A stretch of 64,000 nucleotides of DNA from Snuella lapsa (lineage in GTDB: Bacteria > Bacteroidota > Bacteroidia > Flavobacteriales > Flavobacteriaceae): positions 1 to 64,000 of the forward strand of contig NZ_BAABCY010000076.1 of the NCBI RefSeq assembly GCF_039539345.1, given 5' to 3'. Each line of letters starts with the position of its first letter. Within the stretch, counting starts at the first letter, position 1. The notes under the pieces were generated by a model. That model was not told the DNA's origin. It saw only the letters and a program-made list of their open reading frames with translations, and did no database searches. The position numbers were made by a program, and so were the translations under genes. Shown here in pieces: positions 36,592-46,398 of the stretch.

Positions 36592-38706
36592 CTATTGTTC
36601 TTTATCGATCACCCCTAAAGCCAGACGGATTTTAAAATAATCTACCGATTCATTAAAATATTCGAAATACGGTCGCAAAGCATTAGGTGATCCCAAAGCT
36701 ATTTTTGCCTTTCTAACGGCTTCTACCTCACTTTTGGAAATAAAATCGAAGATGTTAATAGCTTTACCATCACTGTATAATTTGGATATATGAGAATAGA
36801 TGGTTTGGGATTTTAATTTTCGTTGGGATGAAATCTCATCGATACTCAATCCCTGCTTATAAAGCTCGTAAGTGACCAAGTGGGTATCTGTTTTTTTAGG
36901 CTTCTTTACCTTAGCCCCTATGAAATCTAAAATCTCGGCAATAAATACATCGCCGTACACCTCTAACTTTCGTTGCCCTACTCCATTAATATTTAAAAAG
37001 TCTGCTTCACTCATTGGCCGCTCCCGCTCAATTTCCTTGAGGGTTGCATCACTAAACACCAAGTAAGCAGGGATTCCTTCTTCTAAAGCTATATTATAGC
37101 GCAACTGACGCAAACGCTCGAACAGGGTATTTACTTTTGTGCGTTTTGGCTGTTTTTCTTTTTCTGCTATTTTCTTGATCTCATTGTAATCCACTGGTTT
37201 GGTTAAAGCTACTTTAGCCCCTTCGAACAGGACTTTTTTTGAAAATTCGGTTAACTGCAAGGCATTATGCTTATGAAAAGCAATTTCACAATAGCCTTGG
37301 TTTATAAGCTGAATAATGTATTGCTGCCAATCTTTCCAAGCAATATCGCTTCCAATACCAAAAGTCTTTAAATCTGTATAACCTTTTTCCATAACAGCAG
37401 CATTATGGGCGCCTCTTAATACGTCAATTACCATCCCTGAAGCTTCAGAACCTTTTAAGCGATAAATAGCCGAGAGTATCTTTTGAGCGATAATGGTACC
37501 ATCAAAGAACTGTGGCGGGTTTTTACAAACATCACAATTACCACAGTTTGCTTCTAATAGTTCGCCAAAGTAGCCCAACAAAATTTTACGACGACAGGTA
37601 GTAGCTTCTGTAAATTGCTGCATGCGTTCCAACTTGGCAATTTGAACCGCTTCATTGGAGGCTCCTCTGGCAAAATTACGCAGTTGGATTACATCGGCGT
37701 AACTATGAAACAATAAGGCATTGGCCTTTAAACCATCCCGTCCAGAACGCCCTATTTCCTGATAATAGCCTTCGATGTTCTTGGGTAAATTATAGTGAAT
37801 TACCCAACGCACATTAGACTTATCGATTCCCATTCCAAACGCAACAGTCGCACATACAATTTGTGTTTTGTCAAAAATAAAATCCTCTTGTACCTTGCTA
37901 CGCTCTTCGTAATTTAACCCTGCATGGTAAGAAGCGGCATTAACGCCGTTGGTCTTTAACTTTTTTGCTACTTGCTCCGTAGCCTTTCTACTTAAGCAAT
38001 AAATGATACCAGATTCGTTAGGCCTTTTGTTGATAAATCTTATTATTTGCGTTAACCTGTTATTTGCCGGACGTACTTCCAACTCTATATTCTTTCTATC
38101 GAAAGAAGCTATAAACTGCTTGGCCCGTGGTATTTTTAATTGCTGTAGAATATCTTCTCGTGTTGCTTTATCTGCAGTAGCAGTCAAGGCTATTACGGGT
38201 GTATTGGGTAAAGAGGCTTTAAGAAACCCCAATTGTTGGTACGATGGTCTAAAATCATGTCCCCAGGAAGAAATACAGTGTGCTTCGTCGATGGCGATGC
38301 AGCTAATGTTCTTTTCATTTAAAACATAGTGTACTCCTTGTAAACTTTCTGGTGCTACGTATAGCAACTTTAATTTGCCCGTGGCAACTTGTTCGATAAT
38401 GTCTTGTTGCGTACCACTGCTTTGACTGCTGTTAAAAAAGGCTGCCGCGATCCCATTTGCTTTTAAACCATCTACCTGATCCTTCATTAAGGCTATAAGA
38501 GGAGAAACAACTAAAGTTACCCCTTCTAACAATAAGGATGGTAATTGGTAGCAAATGGATTTACCACCACCAGTCGGCATGACAACCAAACAGTCGTTCT
38601 TGTTTACAACCGCTTCTACGATGTCCTGCTGATCGCCACGAAAACTATCGTAACCGAAATATTTTTTTAAGGTAGTTAAGTAGGATTGATGGGGCTTTAG
38701 AGTCAT
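36592..38706 (-). CDS. recQ: ATP-dependent DNA helicase RecQ
   Basis: The 704-residue protein is a RecQ helicase. The Walker A motif MPTGGGKS has Lys49, the DEAH box is at 140-143, ATVAFGMGIDKSNVRWVIHYNLP and QEIGRSGRDG are late helicase motifs, and CRRKILLGYFGE with CGNCDVC is the zinc-binding site. An RQC winged-helix region and an HRDC domain (EGIPAYLVFSDATLKEI) follow, then a ~110-residue helix-turn-helix-like C-terminal extension found in longer RecQ forms. It unwinds DNA in recombinational repair in the cytoplasm. It starts 27 bases after the acyltransferase stop. Confidence 0.95.
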   Translation of the reverse strand: MTLKPHQSYLTTLKKYFGYDSFRGDQQDIVEAVVNKNDCLVVMPTGGGKSICYQLPSLLLEGVTLVVSPLIALMKDQVDGLKANGIAAAFFNSSQSSGTQQDIIEQVATGKLKLLYVAPESLQGVHYVLNEKNISCIAIDEAHCISSWGHDFRPSYQQLGFLKASLPNTPVIALTATADKATREDILQQLKIPRAKQFIASFDRKNIELEVRPANNRLTQIIRFINKRPNESGIIYCLSRKATEQVAKKLKTNGVNAASYHAGLNYEERSKVQEDFIFDKTQIVCATVAFGMGIDKSNVRWVIHYNLPKNIEGYYQEIGRSGRDGLKANALLFHSYADVIQLRNFARGASNEAVQIAKLERMQQFTEATTCRRKILLGYFGELLEANCGNCDVCKNPPQFFDGTIIAQKILSAIYRLKGSEASGMVIDVLRGAHNAAVMEKGYTDLKTFGIGSDIAWKDWQQYIIQLINQGYCEIAFHKHNALQLTEFSKKVLFEGAKVALTKPVDYNEIKKIAEKEKQPKRTKVNTLFERLRQLRYNIALEEGIPAYLVFSDATLKEIERERPMSEADFLNINGVGQRKLEVYGDVFIAEILDFIGAKVKKPKKTDTHLVTYELYKQGLSIDEISSQRKLKSQTIYSHISKLYSDGKAINIFDFISKSEVEAVRKAKIALGSPNALRPYFEYFNESVDYFKIRLALGVIDKEQ

Positions 38707-38733
38707 AAAACTATTGGTTACCTATTATGCTAA

Positions 38734-39531
38734 CTACCATTCCCTTTTCTTGTTAAGGGCTTCTTGTTCTTCAAGCTCTTTTTGTGAAATAACCTTTAAA
38801 AAGGACGGGTGTTGTTCTATGGCAAACTCTATCTTTTTTACGATCTCTTCCGTAGTCTCGTTATCGTAATCAATCTGCAAAGGTTCTTTAATTTCAAAAG
38901 ATTGCAGGATATTCTTTTTCTTAATTCGCAACCCTTTTTTATCGAACGACCGTCTAAAACCATCAATAACGATAGGTACAACTATCGGCTTATAACGTTT
39001 AATAATATGCGCTGTTCCTTTCCTGATTGGTTTAAAAGGAGTTGTGGTTCCTTGTGGAAATGTAATAACCCAACCGTCGTCAAGAGCTTTACCTATATTG
39101 GAGATGTCACTCATTCGCACCTGTCTATTAACGTCTTTTCCATCGGATCGCCAAGTGCGCTCAATACTAACAGATCCTACATAAGCCAATATTTTTGGCA
39201 ACAAACCGGCTTTCATGGTTTCCTTTGCCGCTACATAATAAATATTCAACTTCGGATGCCATAAATACCCAACATTCTTAATAGAATCTACACGACCACT
39301 TAAACTCGCATTGAACACATGAAACATGGCCACTACATCTGCGAAATAGGTTTGATGATTGGATATAAAAAGCACATTGGTATCTGGCAAATCTTTTATT
39401 ATTTCCGAGCCATCAATTTGCAATTCATTAAATCCTCTAAAACGCTGATGCGTAAGTCCTCCTAAAATTCTGATCAGCCATTTTTTAATGAATAGTATAT
39501 GCCCAAATGGATTTCTCTTAAATAATCCCAT
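38734..39531 (-). CDS. PlsC-like lysophospholipid acyltransferase with altered motifs
   Basis: The 265-residue protein has the PlsC/LPLAT fold order. Motif I is SNHQTYFAD (His59 and Asp65), motif II surrounds VSIERTWR near 121, motif III is FPQGTTTPF near 158-166, and motif IV is VPIVIDGF near 200. Compared with the textbook NHxxxxD and FPEGTR, motif I has one extra residue between His and Asp, and motif III has Gln and Thr for Glu and Arg. I recall the same variants in other Flavobacteriia, so the protein is probably functional and lineage-specific. It would acylate lysophosphatidate or a related lipid at the inner membrane. Confidence 0.82.
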   Translation of the reverse strand: MGLFKRNPFGHILFIKKWLIRILGGLTHQRFRGFNELQIDGSEIIKDLPDTNVLFISNHQTYFADVVAMFHVFNASLSGRVDSIKNVGYLWHPKLNIYYVAAKETMKAGLLPKILAYVGSVSIERTWRSDGKDVNRQVRMSDISNIGKALDDGWVITFPQGTTTPFKPIRKGTAHIIKRYKPIVVPIVIDGFRRSFDKKGLRIKKKNILQSFEIKEPLQIDYDNETTEEIVKKIEFAIEQHPSFLKVISQKELEEQEALNKKREW

Positions 39532-39582
39532 AAATCTCGCCGCTGTTTGGTTAGTTCCACAAATGTAATAAATATGAAAAAT

Positions 39583-40224
39583 CTAGAAGGCTTGTTTTAA
39601 CAAGTCTTTAATTTCACTTAGTATCATTGCTGTCGCCCCCCAAACCACATGTCCATTTAAATGAAATGCAGGCACCTCTACATCAACACTATACGAAGTT
39701 TTTACACGTTTGGTAATTAAGCGTTCGTGCTCCAAAAAATGTTCTAATGGTATTTCTAAAACCGCTTCTACTTCGTCCTCTTGTCTAAAAAATCGGGGGA
39801 CATCCTTTAAGATGCCCATAAATGGATATACAAAAAAATTACTTGGAGGGATATAAACTTCTGTAAGCTCCTTAATTACCATAATTTGATTTTCTGGAAC
39901 ACCTACTTCTTCATACGTTTCCCTAACTGCTGTTGCCTGTATAGAAATATCCTGTTCCTCCAATTTTCCTCCCGGAAAACCAATTTGGGCAGAATGAACG
40001 CCTTCATAAGTTTTACGAAGTATCAGAACAAATCTGGTTTGTTTATTAGAATCGGGATAAAACAACGCTAAAACACCTGCTCTCCTTGCTTTATGAGTCT
40101 CCTTTTGATGATGTTTAAGCAGCTCTCTTCGAAACGGAGGAACCATTTTATAGTGTGATACTTCGCCGGGAAGCTGTATATTTTTTATTTTTGGTAACGA
40201 TTTTAAAAATTCATTGAAGTCCAT
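39583..40224 (-). CDS. Nudix hydrolase, CoA pyrophosphatase (NudL/UPF0035) type
   Basis: The 213-residue protein has the UPF0035 pattern GFPGGKLEEQDISIQATAVRE followed by TYEEVGV, a Nudix box spanning about 83-109 with the metal-binding REXXEE core. An upstream arginine-rich strand (LILRKTYEGVHSAQIGFPGG) and a C-terminal GATAMIL segment fit CoA/acyl-CoA pyrophosphatases. It probably cleaves CoA derivatives or nucleoside diphosphates in the cytoplasm. It is divergently arranged from the cyclophilin gene, with only 47 bases between the start codons. Confidence 0.88.
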   Translation of the reverse strand: MDFNEFLKSLPKIKNIQLPGEVSHYKMVPPFRRELLKHHQKETHKARRAGVLALFYPDSNKQTRFVLILRKTYEGVHSAQIGFPGGKLEEQDISIQATAVRETYEEVGVPENQIMVIKELTEVYIPPSNFFVYPFMGILKDVPRFFRQEDEVEAVLEIPLEHFLEHERLITKRVKTSYSVDVEVPAFHLNGHVVWGATAMILSEIKDLLKQAF

Positions 40225-40271
40225 ATTTGTGAGTACTCTTTATGGCTTTTAATCATTAAACTATTGAATTA

Positions 40272-40985
40272 ATGCAACTCAAATACATTTTTTTCCTTTG
40301 TATACTGTTTTTAAACTGTGAAGATAAACAATCCAATAAAAAGAAAAACCTAAAATCTAAAACACCAACAAAAACAACAGTTGTAAAAAAAGAGCCTATT
40401 CATGACTCTATTACTGAGCCAAACAGGGAGTTTCCGCGCCTTGACTCTAAAAATGCCATGGAGTTCTTTTTGGAATATGAAAAACACAATAAAGAAAACA
40501 AAGTACGCCTTACCACCGATTTTGGTATTATAGAAATACTTTTATTTAACGAAACAAAGTTTCACCGTGCCAATTTTATCTTTTTAACAAAGCAAAAGTA
40601 CTTTAACGGCACACAGTTTTACAGGGTTATTAACAACTTTGTTGTTCAGGCTGGTAATGGCGACGATAAAAAGACTTCGGTTAAACGCACGCATATTGGA
40701 AAATACTTACTCCCAACAGATACTAACAGAGGGTTTAAACACGATCGAGGCGTTCTTTCGATGCCTAGTAGTGAAATTGATAATCCCCATAAATTGGCAT
40801 CGCCTTATGAGTTTTTTATTGTACAACAAAAAGGCGGCGCACACTTTTTAGATGGCGACTACACTATTTTTGGGAAAGTAACCAGAGGCATGGACGTGGT
40901 TGATAAGATAGCTGCTGTTAAAACAGACGATGCCGACTGGCCCTTAAAGAATGTCTATATAAAAACTGTTGAGATCATAGAATAG
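40272..40985 (+). CDS. Cyclophilin-type peptidyl-prolyl isomerase lipoprotein
   Basis: The 237-residue protein has a lipoprotein leader (LFLNC, Cys16), a Lys/Thr-rich linker (about 20-55), and a cyclophilin domain (about 75-235) with FHRANFIFL, GTQFYRVINNFVVQAGNG, EFFIVQQKGGAHFLDGDYTIFGKVTRGMDVVDKI-type blocks. It would accelerate proline isomerisation in the periplasm on a membrane anchor. The start ATG lies 47 bases from the divergent Nudix gene. The 249-base region after it (40986-41234) holds no supported gene. Confidence 0.9.
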   Translation: MQLKYIFFLCILFLNCEDKQSNKKKNLKSKTPTKTTVVKKEPIHDSITEPNREFPRLDSKNAMEFFLEYEKHNKENKVRLTTDFGIIEILLFNETKFHRANFIFLTKQKYFNGTQFYRVINNFVVQAGNGDDKKTSVKRTHIGKYLLPTDTNRGFKHDRGVLSMPSSEIDNPHKLASPYEFFIVQQKGGAHFLDGDYTIFGKVTRGMDVVDKIAAVKTDDADWPLKNVYIKTVEIIE

Positions 40986-41176
40986 GGATTTCTTCAAACG
41001 ATCTATTTCTTATAAAAATCACTCCCTTGCATTAAAGTGTCATAGATTGGGCGCAAATTGAAAGTTTGCTTTACCACGAATACACAAATAGTTTTCTAAT
41101 TCAGACCGCTTTGATTGATGTATTCATGACGCATATAAAATTCTTAGAAACTAAGGCAAGAGTTTGGAAGCACTAA

Positions 41177-41190
41177 ATGAGAATTCTCAT
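41177..41190. repeat. Fourteen-base perfect palindrome in a convergent gap
   Basis: ATGAGAATTCTCAT is a perfect palindrome between the converging cyclophilin and TRIC-like genes. It is not followed by a strong T-run on either strand, so a terminator role is weak. A protein-binding site is possible. Confidence 0.3.
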
Positions 41191-41234
41191 AGTAAAAAAT
41201 TTAATAGCTCTTATATCAAATAAATTCTCAATCC

Positions 41235-41852
41235 CTACTTACGCCCTATCTCTCTATATATATTGGGCAAGGCTATTTTAAACCTAACAGCCAACAACCT
41301 TATTATGATCGTTACCAATCCTGAAATCACAAAAACCACATTTTGCTCTATCGGTAATGCTCCAAGCAAGAAATAAGAAGCGCCTCCAAGTATACAGGCC
41401 GTTGCGTAAATGGTTTCCCTTCTAAAAATGACGGGGATTTCATTACATAAAATATCACGTATAACACCTCCAAAACTGGCAGTCATAGTTCCCAGTGCGA
41501 TACAGATTAAAGGATGCAACCCCACACTAACTCCTTTCTCCACACCTATTAAGGTATACAGCCCAATTCCAATCGTATCAAATAAGAGCAAAGACGTTCG
41601 TAAATAATCCAGCTTACTTCTAAAAAGAATAGCAAAAACAGCCGACACGATTATCACGTAGGTATATGTGATATCCTTCATCCAGCTAACCGGTGTATTA
41701 CCAATAAGTAAATCCCGCAGGGTACCACCTCCTACCGATGTAACAAAGGCAATAATTAAAATTCCGAATAAATCCATTCTTTTGTCAAATGCTACCAACA
41801 CACCTGAAATAGCAAAAGCAATGGTTCCTAAAATATCAATCGTATATAGCAT
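41235..41852 (-). CDS. TRIC-type/UPF0126 membrane cation channel protein
   Basis: The 205-residue protein has about seven membrane helices and two internally repeated UPF0126 modules. Each has a glycine-rich helix break: SVGGGTLRDLLIG near residue 40 and SFGGVIRDILCNEIP near residue 127. Bacterial relatives form trimeric, mostly K+-conducting channels in the inner membrane; the physiological ion is not certain. The start codon shares a base with the stop region of the RDD gene, so the pair forms one minus-strand operon. Confidence 0.9.
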   Translation of the reverse strand: MLYTIDILGTIAFAISGVLVAFDKRMDLFGILIIAFVTSVGGGTLRDLLIGNTPVSWMKDITYTYVIIVSAVFAILFRSKLDYLRTSLLLFDTIGIGLYTLIGVEKGVSVGLHPLICIALGTMTASFGGVIRDILCNEIPVIFRRETIYATACILGGASYFLLGALPIEQNVVFVISGLVTIIIRLLAVRFKIALPNIYREIGRK

Positions 41853-42568
41853 TACATGTGTTGGGTATAGTAATTGTAGTCTTTAATTACTGTGTTAACA
41901 AAATCTATTGGCTTTTCTTGGGTTTCAATCTGCATAACCTCCAAAAGTCTTTTGTGTAAAGATAGTATAATATGGTGCTGACCTTTAAATACTGCTGTTC
42001 TGTATAAGGATTTTACGGTTTGCATTTCAGAATCCTTTAACAAGGTTACTTGACTATAGGTTGGGGTATAATCAATTGGGATTTCCTTTAAAATAGTATC
42101 GTTAATAGTTAGTCTTTTCTTTTCGGTTATTACCGAAGTACCTGCTGCCATATCTCCAACACGCTGCCCATTGCCCCTAATTAAAATTGTTAGTACAGCA
42201 ACTCCTCCACTGGTTAAGGTTACATCTACAATACGCATAATCCATCTTACAAAATAACTTGCAAACGAGGGTTTTGATCCGTCGAGTTTTACAACCCTTA
42301 ACTGCATTAGCTTTTTTCCAATAGTCTGTCCGTTAAAAAAGGTTTCCAACAAAACATAATATAAAAAACCTGGCAACGACACTAACAAATAAATAGCCCA
42401 TGCATCCCGCATGTCCAGATCCATAAATATTAACAGCATAATAATTCCTATCCAATAAGCATAAATAACAAAGCTATCTATAATGTATGCCAATATCCTA
42501 TCACCAAGACTTGCTATGTTTTGATGAATGCTTACATTTTGCGCTGTTTCTATTTGAAATTCTTTCAT
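41852..42568 (-). CDS. RDD-family membrane protein
   Basis: From the ATG at 42568 the protein has 238 residues. RDD features are LGDRILAYIIDSF near residue 22, a long hydrophobic pair of helices (about 30-95), GQTIGKKLMQLRVV near 110 and GQRVGDMAAGTSVI near 165. The ~70-residue C-terminal tail is soluble and helical. Longer starts are TTG codons lying in the promoter space shared with the divergent SpoIIM gene and are unlikely. In Bacteroidota this RDD gene typically stands back to back with the SpoIIM/DUF58/MoxR group, as here. Confidence 0.88.
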   Translation of the reverse strand: MKEFQIETAQNVSIHQNIASLGDRILAYIIDSFVIYAYWIGIIMLLIFMDLDMRDAWAIYLLVSLPGFLYYVLLETFFNGQTIGKKLMQLRVVKLDGSKPSFASYFVRWIMRIVDVTLTSGGVAVLTILIRGNGQRVGDMAAGTSVITEKKRLTINDTILKEIPIDYTPTYSQVTLLKDSEMQTVKSLYRTAVFKGQHHIILSLHKRLLEVMQIETQEKPIDFVNTVIKDYNYYTQHM

Positions 42569-42602
42569 ATTTTCTTTTCTTTGAAAGCAAATACTACTCT
42601 GG

Positions 42603-43589
42603 ATGCGTGAGGCAGCTTTCGTGAAACAAAATAAAGACAAATGGTTAATATTTGAAAATGTTCTTTCAAATAAAACACAGGTTACTCCTGACGAATTATC
42701 TAGTTTATATATAGAAATAACCGATCATTTAAGCTATGCCAAAACCTTTTACCCTAACAGTAATACCCAGGTTTACCTAAACCAACTGGCATCGCAAGCA
42801 CATCAAAGTATATATAAGACCCAAAAAGAATCAAAAAACAGAATACTATCGTTTTTTAAGTTTGAGTTTCCCAACATGTTTTACCACCATCATAGGGAAT
42901 TGCTTATTGCCTTCTTAGTTTTCTCTCTTTTTGTAATTGTAGGTGTGTTTTCGGCAGCAAACGAAGGCGATTTTGTACGCTCTTTTTTAGGAGATGGTTA
43001 TGTAAATATGACACTTGAAAACATTAAAAAGGGAGATCCTATGGCTGTTTATAAAGAACAAGGAGCCTTTAATATGTTTTTGGGTATAACCCTTAACAAT
43101 ATAAAAGTGGCTCTAATGGCCTTTGCTTATGGTATATTACTGGGAGTTGGTTCACTGTACATTATGCTTCAAAATGGCATTATGCTAGGTAGTTTCCAGT
43201 ATTTTTTCTTTGAAAAAGGTTTGCTTTGGGAATCGGCCCGAACCATTTGGATCCATGGAACCATTGAAATATCGGTTATCATTATTGCTGGATGCGCAGG
43301 GTTAGTGCTTGGTAACGGTTTGTTGTTTACGGGTACGTATACGCGAATGGAAGCGTTTAAGCGCGGTGTAAAAAATGGGTTAAAAATTTTAATGAGTACC
43401 ATTCCCTTTTTTATAATCGCTGGTTTTTTAGAAGGCTTTGTTACAAGACATACCGAAATGCCCGATTGGCTGGCTATTTTCATTATAGTTGGCTCGTTGG
43501 TATTAATTCTGTTTTATTACGTAATCTATCCAATTCAACTACATAAAAGAAAAACACTTAACACCCCAACAGATGAAATCATTTATTGA
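42603..43589 (+). CDS. SpoIIM/DUF95-family membrane protein
   Basis: The 328-residue protein has a soluble N-terminal third (about 1-95), then about six membrane helices with the SpoIIM/DUF95 landmarks AFNMFLGITLNNIKVALMAFAYG, LGSFQYFFFEKGL and WIHGTIEISVIIIAGCAGL near 195-225, and KRGVKNGLKILMSTIPFFIIAGFLEGF-type sequence near 250-275. It is related to sporulation stage II protein M, yet this lineage does not sporulate; membrane-envelope function is likely. It begins 34 bases from the divergent RDD start and heads the MoxR/DUF58 operon. Confidence 0.88.
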   Translation: MREAAFVKQNKDKWLIFENVLSNKTQVTPDELSSLYIEITDHLSYAKTFYPNSNTQVYLNQLASQAHQSIYKTQKESKNRILSFFKFEFPNMFYHHHRELLIAFLVFSLFVIVGVFSAANEGDFVRSFLGDGYVNMTLENIKKGDPMAVYKEQGAFNMFLGITLNNIKVALMAFAYGILLGVGSLYIMLQNGIMLGSFQYFFFEKGLLWESARTIWIHGTIEISVIIIAGCAGLVLGNGLLFTGTYTRMEAFKRGVKNGLKILMSTIPFFIIAGFLEGFVTRHTEMPDWLAIFIIVGSLVLILFYYVIYPIQLHKRKTLNTPTDEIIY

Positions 43590-44445
43590 ATTTAAAAAAC
43601 AACGTGAACTAGCTGATATTATTACCGATACATTTGGTTTTATTAGAGTGGAGCTGAAACCTTTTTTAAAAACAGTTTTAAAAATATCTGGTCCCTATCT
43701 TGCTATTTTTTTACTGGCTATGGCCGCTTACACCTATACTGTTGGCGATATATTTAACTTAAGTAATTTTAACGGCCAAACCAATAACCTTCTACTGCTC
43801 TTTTTTGTTATCATATTGTTTATAGTTTCAGCTATGTTGGCATATACGTTTGCGACTTCGGCTGTGTTACATTATATTGAATCTTATATTAACAATAATG
43901 GTAATGTTAATAAAGAAGAGGTAAAGCACAATACAAATGATACTATCTGGAGTTTTCTTGGATTAAATGTTTTAAAATGGTTAACATTGATAGGTTCTGC
44001 TTTCATTTGCATCTTTCCTATCTTTTATTTTATGGTACCCATGACCGTGGTTTTATGCCTGTTTGTCTTTGAAAAAAAGGACATTGGCAGCTCTTTTAGC
44101 GATAGCTTTAAGCTCATAAAAGATGAATTCTGGATAACTTTTGCGACAATTTTTGTCTTAGGATTAATTGTTATGGTTGCTGGTTACGCCTTTAGTTTAC
44201 CTGCGAGTATTTACAGTTTTATAAAACTTGGCGTGTTTTCTGGAGAAATGGATCCTACTACAATGACCTCCTCTTTTGTAGACCCCGTTTTAATTCTTTT
44301 AAACATGATTAGCTATTTATTTCAGTTTATATTAAACTTTATTTCGGTTGTAGGAGCAGCTTTTATTTATTTCAATCTAAACGAACGGAAAAACTTTACG
44401 GGCACCTTGGAGCGCATACAATCTATTGGAAAATCTGAAGACTAA
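43573..44445 (+). CDS. Integral membrane protein of the MoxR/DUF58 operon
   Basis: The 290-residue protein has an N-terminal soluble segment (about 1-35) and six or so membrane helices (near 37-57, 70-95, 132-150, 153-170, 190-215, 245-275). I do not recognise a named family with confidence. Its ATG overlaps the end of the SpoIIM gene by 17 bases and its stop abuts the next gene, so it is tightly co-translated. This position is typical for an uncharacterised membrane member of these operons in Flavobacteriia. Confidence 0.8.
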   Translation: MKSFIEFKKQRELADIITDTFGFIRVELKPFLKTVLKISGPYLAIFLLAMAAYTYTVGDIFNLSNFNGQTNNLLLLFFVIILFIVSAMLAYTFATSAVLHYIESYINNNGNVNKEEVKHNTNDTIWSFLGLNVLKWLTLIGSAFICIFPIFYFMVPMTVVLCLFVFEKKDIGSSFSDSFKLIKDEFWITFATIFVLGLIVMVAGYAFSLPASIYSFIKLGVFSGEMDPTTMTSSFVDPVLILLNMISYLFQFILNFISVVGAAFIYFNLNERKNFTGTLERIQSIGKSED

Positions 44446-45171
44446 ATGCGCAACTTTTATTTTCTTTTAGTCTTTTTTGTTTTTAGCGTTTGTAGCTTTG
44501 CGCAACAGGATTCTCTTGCTTTAAAATATGATGATTCAAATTTAAAAGTACAGGAAATAAGTACAAAAGACCTAGAGGATTATAAAAGTAAAAAGGCCTT
44601 TAACTATACCGAAACTGAAAACAGAGGGGCTGTACTCGATAAATTATATAATTGGTTATATAATATGCTTCTTAAGATACTGGAAGCCATTTTTGGTGTT
44701 GGACCTGCTACAGGTATTGCTAAATTCATCCTTAAACTTATACCTTACTTATTATTGGGCATACTTATTTTTATTCTTATCAAATTCTTTTTAAAAGTTA
44801 ATTATAAGAGAATCGTACATAATACCCCAAAAAAGGCAAACATTCAATTTACGGAAGAAGAAATCATCATAAAGCATAACAACATACAAACACTTATAGA
44901 CCAAGCAATAGCACAAAACAACTATCGCCTGGCCATTCGCTATTTATATTTACTGGCTTTAAAACACCTTGACGAAAGTGAACGAATATCTTGGGAACAA
45001 CAAAAAACCAACGAAGACTACATAAAAGAAATAAAAGCGCCCATTGTTAAAGATCATTTCATAACTGTTACACGTATATATGATTATGTGTGGTATGGAG
45101 AATTTAATGTTGATGCCTTAAAGTTTGGCACACTACAACCTGCATTCACCAACCTAATTAAATCCATTTAA
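44446..45171 (+). CDS. DUF4129 domain membrane protein
   Basis: The 241-residue protein has a signal peptide (about 1-20), a membrane helix (about 98-120) and a cytoplasmic C-terminal DUF4129 region with YRLAIRYLYLLALKHL near 165 and YDYVWYGEF near 220, the family signature. In many bacteria this domain is fused to transglutaminase cores or found beside DUF4350, MoxR and DUF58 genes. A role in an envelope or surface protein assembly complex has been proposed in general, not shown. The start follows the previous stop directly. Confidence 0.86.
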   Translation: MRNFYFLLVFFVFSVCSFAQQDSLALKYDDSNLKVQEISTKDLEDYKSKKAFNYTETENRGAVLDKLYNWLYNMLLKILEAIFGVGPATGIAKFILKLIPYLLLGILIFILIKFFLKVNYKRIVHNTPKKANIQFTEEEIIIKHNNIQTLIDQAIAQNNYRLAIRYLYLLALKHLDESERISWEQQKTNEDYIKEIKAPIVKDHFITVTRIYDYVWYGEFNVDALKFGTLQPAFTNLIKSI

Positions 45172-45174
45172 GCA

Positions 45175-46398
45175 TTGGACAAGAAGGGTAAAATATACAT
45201 CGTACTCACCATAATCGCTTTATTAAGTATTGTGGTATTTGAAAGCACAAAGCCTCAGGCATTAAATTGGTATCCTAGCTACACCAAACATCATAAAATT
45301 CCGTTTGGCACTTTTATTTTGCACGAGCAATTAGAACGTTTGTTTTCCAAAAATAACATAGTAGATGTAGATCGTCCACCTTACGAATACTTAAACTCTA
45401 ATGATTCCATTACCGGAACTTACCTCTTTATTAACAACCGTATTACTTTCGATAAAGCTGAGCTTGACCAATTATTAGATTGGACAGCCAGGGGAAATAC
45501 ACTTTTTATCGCTTCAGAATCTATCAATAAAACCTTATTAGATACTATTAATGCCGATAATGCCGTAATAAGTAATTTGAATAATTTTGACAATGTCTAC
45601 CGGTTTAAACTTAAAAATAACATTTTAATAAAAAATGATTCATATACTTTCGATAAGGCTGACATTATTAGTTATTTTAATAAAATTGACACCTTAAATA
45701 CATCTATAATAAGTGTAGTAGATAGTAAGAATTCACAAAATACCAAAGAACATATTAATACAATAAAACATCCTTTTGGAAACGGACATATTATTTTAAG
45801 TACGTTACCACAAGCATTTACCAACTATTTTTTACTTACAAATCCAAACCAAAATTACACTGCTGGCCTACTATCTTATATCCCGCATGCCCAATCCATT
45901 TATGTAGACGCTTATTACAAATCGGGAAAAACATTTTATAGTTCCCCTATGCACGTTTTCTTAAATGCTAAGGAACTAAAATGGGCTTATTACATAATGC
46001 TTGTTAGTGTTTTAGTATATATTGTTTTTGAAGGCAAACGTAAACAACGTGCCATTCCTATTATTAAACCTTTAAAAAATCAAACGCTGGATTTTACAAG
46101 AACCATAGCTAATATGTATTATGAAAAGCAAAATCATTATGAGATAGCGCAGCATAAAATTCAGTTGTTTTTAGACTATATTCGTACACAACTGTATTTA
46201 GATACCAACGTTGTTGACGCTTCTTTTATAAAAAAGCTGGCAAACAGAACCAACAATAGCGTAAAAGACACACAGCAACTTTTTAACAACATCGAAAAAA
46301 TTAACAATAAAACAACACTAACCAAAAGCGAATTAGAAGCCCTCAATACACTCATTGAATCATTTAAATCCAATAACTCATGGAAGAAGACATTTTAG
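45175..46398 (+). CDS. DUF4350 domain protein with TTG start
   Basis: The 407-residue protein starts with TTG at 45175, three bases after the previous stop; no ATG gives the N-terminal helix (about 7-24). After this membrane anchor comes a DUF4350 region (about 45-260, SYTKHHKIPFGTFILHEQL, ARGNTLFIAS, GHIILSTLPQAFTNYFLL), a second membrane helix near 265-283, and a helical cytoplasmic tail. Its periplasmic part resembles a GATase-like fold. It overlaps the MoxR gene by 19 bases, so it is part of the operon. Confidence 0.85.
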   Translation: MDKKGKIYIVLTIIALLSIVVFESTKPQALNWYPSYTKHHKIPFGTFILHEQLERLFSKNNIVDVDRPPYEYLNSNDSITGTYLFINNRITFDKAELDQLLDWTARGNTLFIASESINKTLLDTINADNAVISNLNNFDNVYRFKLKNNILIKNDSYTFDKADIISYFNKIDTLNTSIISVVDSKNSQNTKEHINTIKHPFGNGHIILSTLPQAFTNYFLLTNPNQNYTAGLLSYIPHAQSIYVDAYYKSGKTFYSSPMHVFLNAKELKWAYYIMLVSVLVYIVFEGKRKQRAIPIIKPLKNQTLDFTRTIANMYYEKQNHYEIAQHKIQLFLDYIRTQLYLDTNVVDASFIKKLANRTNNSVKDTQQLFNNIEKINNKTTLTKSELEALNTLIESFKSNNSWKKTF

